Positions 61,876 to 64,000 of a stretch of 64,000 nt of DNA are shown piece after piece (positions within the stretch are counted from its first letter, which is position 1; each line of letters begins with the position of its first letter). Position numbers and translations under genes: made by a program. The notes under the pieces are model-generated. The model was not told the origin of the DNA, did no database searches, and saw nothing but the letters and a program-made list of their open reading frames with translations. The stretch is from Tomocerus qinae (taxonomy: Eukaryota; Arthropoda; Collembola; Entomobryomorpha; Tomoceridae): the NCBI GenBank assembly GCA_020055645.1, contig CM034548.1, positions 47,608,296 to 47,672,295 on the forward strand. Direction: 5' to 3'.

Positions 61876-63790
61876 TAGTAAGTAAATGGTAACACAGTAG
61901 TATGTCCTCCTGTAAACATGTAATATATACATTTCCAAACAAACGAAAAAATCCATAGAAATATTATTTTGTTTGTTGAAAAATAGTGAGAATAGTTTTG
62001 GGAGTCATGAAATCCCTTAAAATTTAACTAAACGTATGTAATGCTGATACATAAATAGAATTTGAAAATAATATTTATGAAATTGTGAGCTACATTGATG
62101 ATGTAAATTGATCCCAGAAGTAATTTGTGTTCACATTTGTGTAAAAGGACCTTTCCATAAAAGTGAATCGTCATAGAAAAGCTTTCCTGTAGCACTAAGT
62201 ATCAGCCAAGTTGGATGTCATTGTGTATGCTTTAGATCTGAGTATTAAAAAACATAGGCCGCTGGGTATTTGAATAAGAGCTGCTGGAGATTGATTTTTG
62301 TCCTTTTGAATGTAGTAGAATTGGCAAAAGAATAGATAAATACATCTGTAAGAGTTCTGTATCCATGAAAATCAGTCAAAATATTTACTCAAAATTAGAG
62401 GGACGAGTATAACATGTAACTTAGCCTACGATTTAAGTTGTTTTTCTGATCTTTTGGAACTGAGAGTATTCATGTCTCAGTTTAACTTTTCCCTTTGAAA
62501 AGAATATTGTAAACAAATAAGTACGTACGTACGTGCATGAATATCTGTAGTATTTCCTTTCGTTTTCATTTCCAAGAGATTTCAATTTCATTCATCTCTC
62601 TTCACAAATGTAGTCATCCTGTGTAGTTTCGTTTCATTTCGCTGAGTGTTGGGTAAGAAAACTCATACTCATTCAGATTGAATTCGACTCATTCCTACTG
62701 CTATGTTTGGCTGCCAGTGTTTTTCTTTTAGAAAACCTGTCTGTAGTTCTACTTTGATTTGCTAATACTACACCAATTCTCCAAATACTATCATCACTTC
62801 CTATTGCCTCCCAAGAATCTCCAAAAGTATAAAAGTTTAGAGACATAAATATAGAAACTCTTTCGCATCTGTTATGTGAGCTACTTTCCTCCAGGAATGT
62901 ATACTTTAGCAAAACATAAAGATACAGTCAAGTAATATAATGTTATAGCCAAAGTTAGTTTTCAACTTGGAAATTCCAGAATGTGTGCCCGACTCTATGC
63001 TATGAATCCACTTATAAGGTGAAAACGCAAGGTAAGTATGTATGGAGACGAGGAGGCGATATGGGGACACAGGAGCACATGACATGACTCAGACCAGACG
63101 CATCTTGTCATCATTAGGCTAATGTAAAGTCATTTGAGTAGGAACTTTGAGCTAACCTTTAGGCACCCTCTACTCTATATTATATATAACTCGGGGACTC
63201 ACTTTCACTGGAATTTTCCTATTCTGATATATTTTCGTTAATGTTTTTATAGTTAAGATGCTGAACTGGCTATGTACTTACTTACATACATACACATGCA
63301 TCCTATTTTTCCTATTTGTGGTTCTTGATTTGCTTTGCTGGTCGTGTGACTAGCTGGGGAGCTGTAACGGAGACCTTAAATGGCCTCTTCTGATTTCTCG
63401 ACGAAAGCAAAACTGGGTGAGTTAAGCTTCTTTTGACTCGACCCGACTTGAAGTTAAAAATAATGAAAAGAAAAGAGAAAGAAATTTAGAGATGGTAAGT
63501 AGGAGATTCAGCGAAAGGAAACGTATTTCTATATGCAGGGATGAAGGAGTGAATGGAGAAAGTCTCCAAGTTGTGTCATGACATGTCTACCCAACCAACT
63601 CCTCGTGCACGCTCTCTAAGTGATAAAGTATGTGTATATGAGTAAATAGTAGTATATGCAGTAGCAGGAGTGAAAGAATTCCCGAAATTCATTGCGAGAG
63701 ACAGAAGTAGGAAGGAACCGGAGAAGGTGAAAGAGACAAGATCCTAAATATAAGTAGGTATAGTCAGCAGGGCTAGTGAAAGTACACACC
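61876..63790. other. Non-coding DNA, no gene recognised
   Basis: Short unrecognised frames only. (ACGT)n lies at 62521-62535. A G+C-richer patch at 63330-63450 has GACTCGACCCGACTTGAAG wording, another member of the dispersed TCAAC/TCAAG-type islands. Confidence 0.5.
62521..62535. repeat. (ACGT)n short repeat
   Basis: GTACGTACGTACGTG, a self-complementary tetranucleotide run. Confidence 0.85.
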
Positions 63791-64000
63791 TAGAGAGGTA
63801 TTCATATACTATAGAGGTATTCATATACTATAGAGGTATTTATATACTAGAGAGGTATTCGTGTACTAGAGAGGTATTCGTATACTAGAGAGGTATTCGT
63901 GTACTAGAGAGGTATTCGTATACTAGAGAGGTATTCGTGTACTAGAGAGGTATTCGTATACTAGAGAGGTATTCGTTTACTAGAGAGGTATTCGTATACT
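63791..64000 (+). repeat. 19-bp satellite, cut by window edge
   Basis: About eleven units of GAGAGGTATTCGTATACTA run to the last base, so the array continues outside. From about 63850, units with CGTGTAC and CGTATAC alternate, giving a 38-bp higher-order period. The first units (CATATAC, TATATAC) are more diverged, and the first holds an extra AG. Confidence 0.93.

Noticed and set aside
1-64000. CRISPR array, bacterial operon or phage content
   Set aside because: Repeats are minisatellites without unique spacers, there are no ribosome-binding sites or dense genes, and the mobile elements are of eukaryotic type.

Overview
The window looks like non-coding nuclear DNA from an invertebrate animal. 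It is A+T-rich by eye (not counted). It holds Helitron ends, several hAT-type miniature transposons with intact 8-bp target duplications, a tRNA-headed retroposon, minisatellites and many simple repeats. I could not name the species. No open frame exceeds 142 codons, none has a domain I recognise, and many of the longer ones are low-complexity, repeat-derived or read both strands of a hairpin. I call no protein-coding gene, rRNA or functional tRNA. The stretch is intergenic or lies in a very long intron.

Layout. 1-8285: unique-looking A+T-rich DNA with a weak repeat at the left edge and a 17-bp inverted repeat near 3 kb. 8286-10701: two same-strand non-autonomous Helitrons of about 275 bp. 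12.2 kb: a large hairpin with 60-bp arms. 16.4 kb and 55.3 kb: two copies of one dispersed repeat. 20.0-21.3 kb: a repeated 10-mer, a foldback, then a repeat-like segment that may be a LINE or Penelope tail. 24162-25821: a hAT element made of 41-bp repeats, split by a 565-bp minus-strand tRNA-headed retroposon. 31.2-31.7 kb: two different hAT miniature elements about 100 bp apart. 35.5 kb: another hAT miniature element. 36-59 kb: mostly unique DNA with simple repeats and short perfect hairpins, including a 73-nt one at 55.3 kb shaped like a microRNA precursor. About 59.6-61.9 kb: a minisatellite of about 1.4 kb that runs directly into a third Helitron 3' end. 63791-64000: a 19-bp satellite that continues past the window.

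The elements show a history of nested and clustered insertion but no working gene system. The most interesting points are the minisatellite apparently carried by a Helitron (its monomer is itself a tiny palindrome alternating with a TGACGT-type site), the nested hAT/retroposon, the 55.3-kb hairpin beside a dispersed repeat, and scattered islands rich in TCAAC/TCAAG words.
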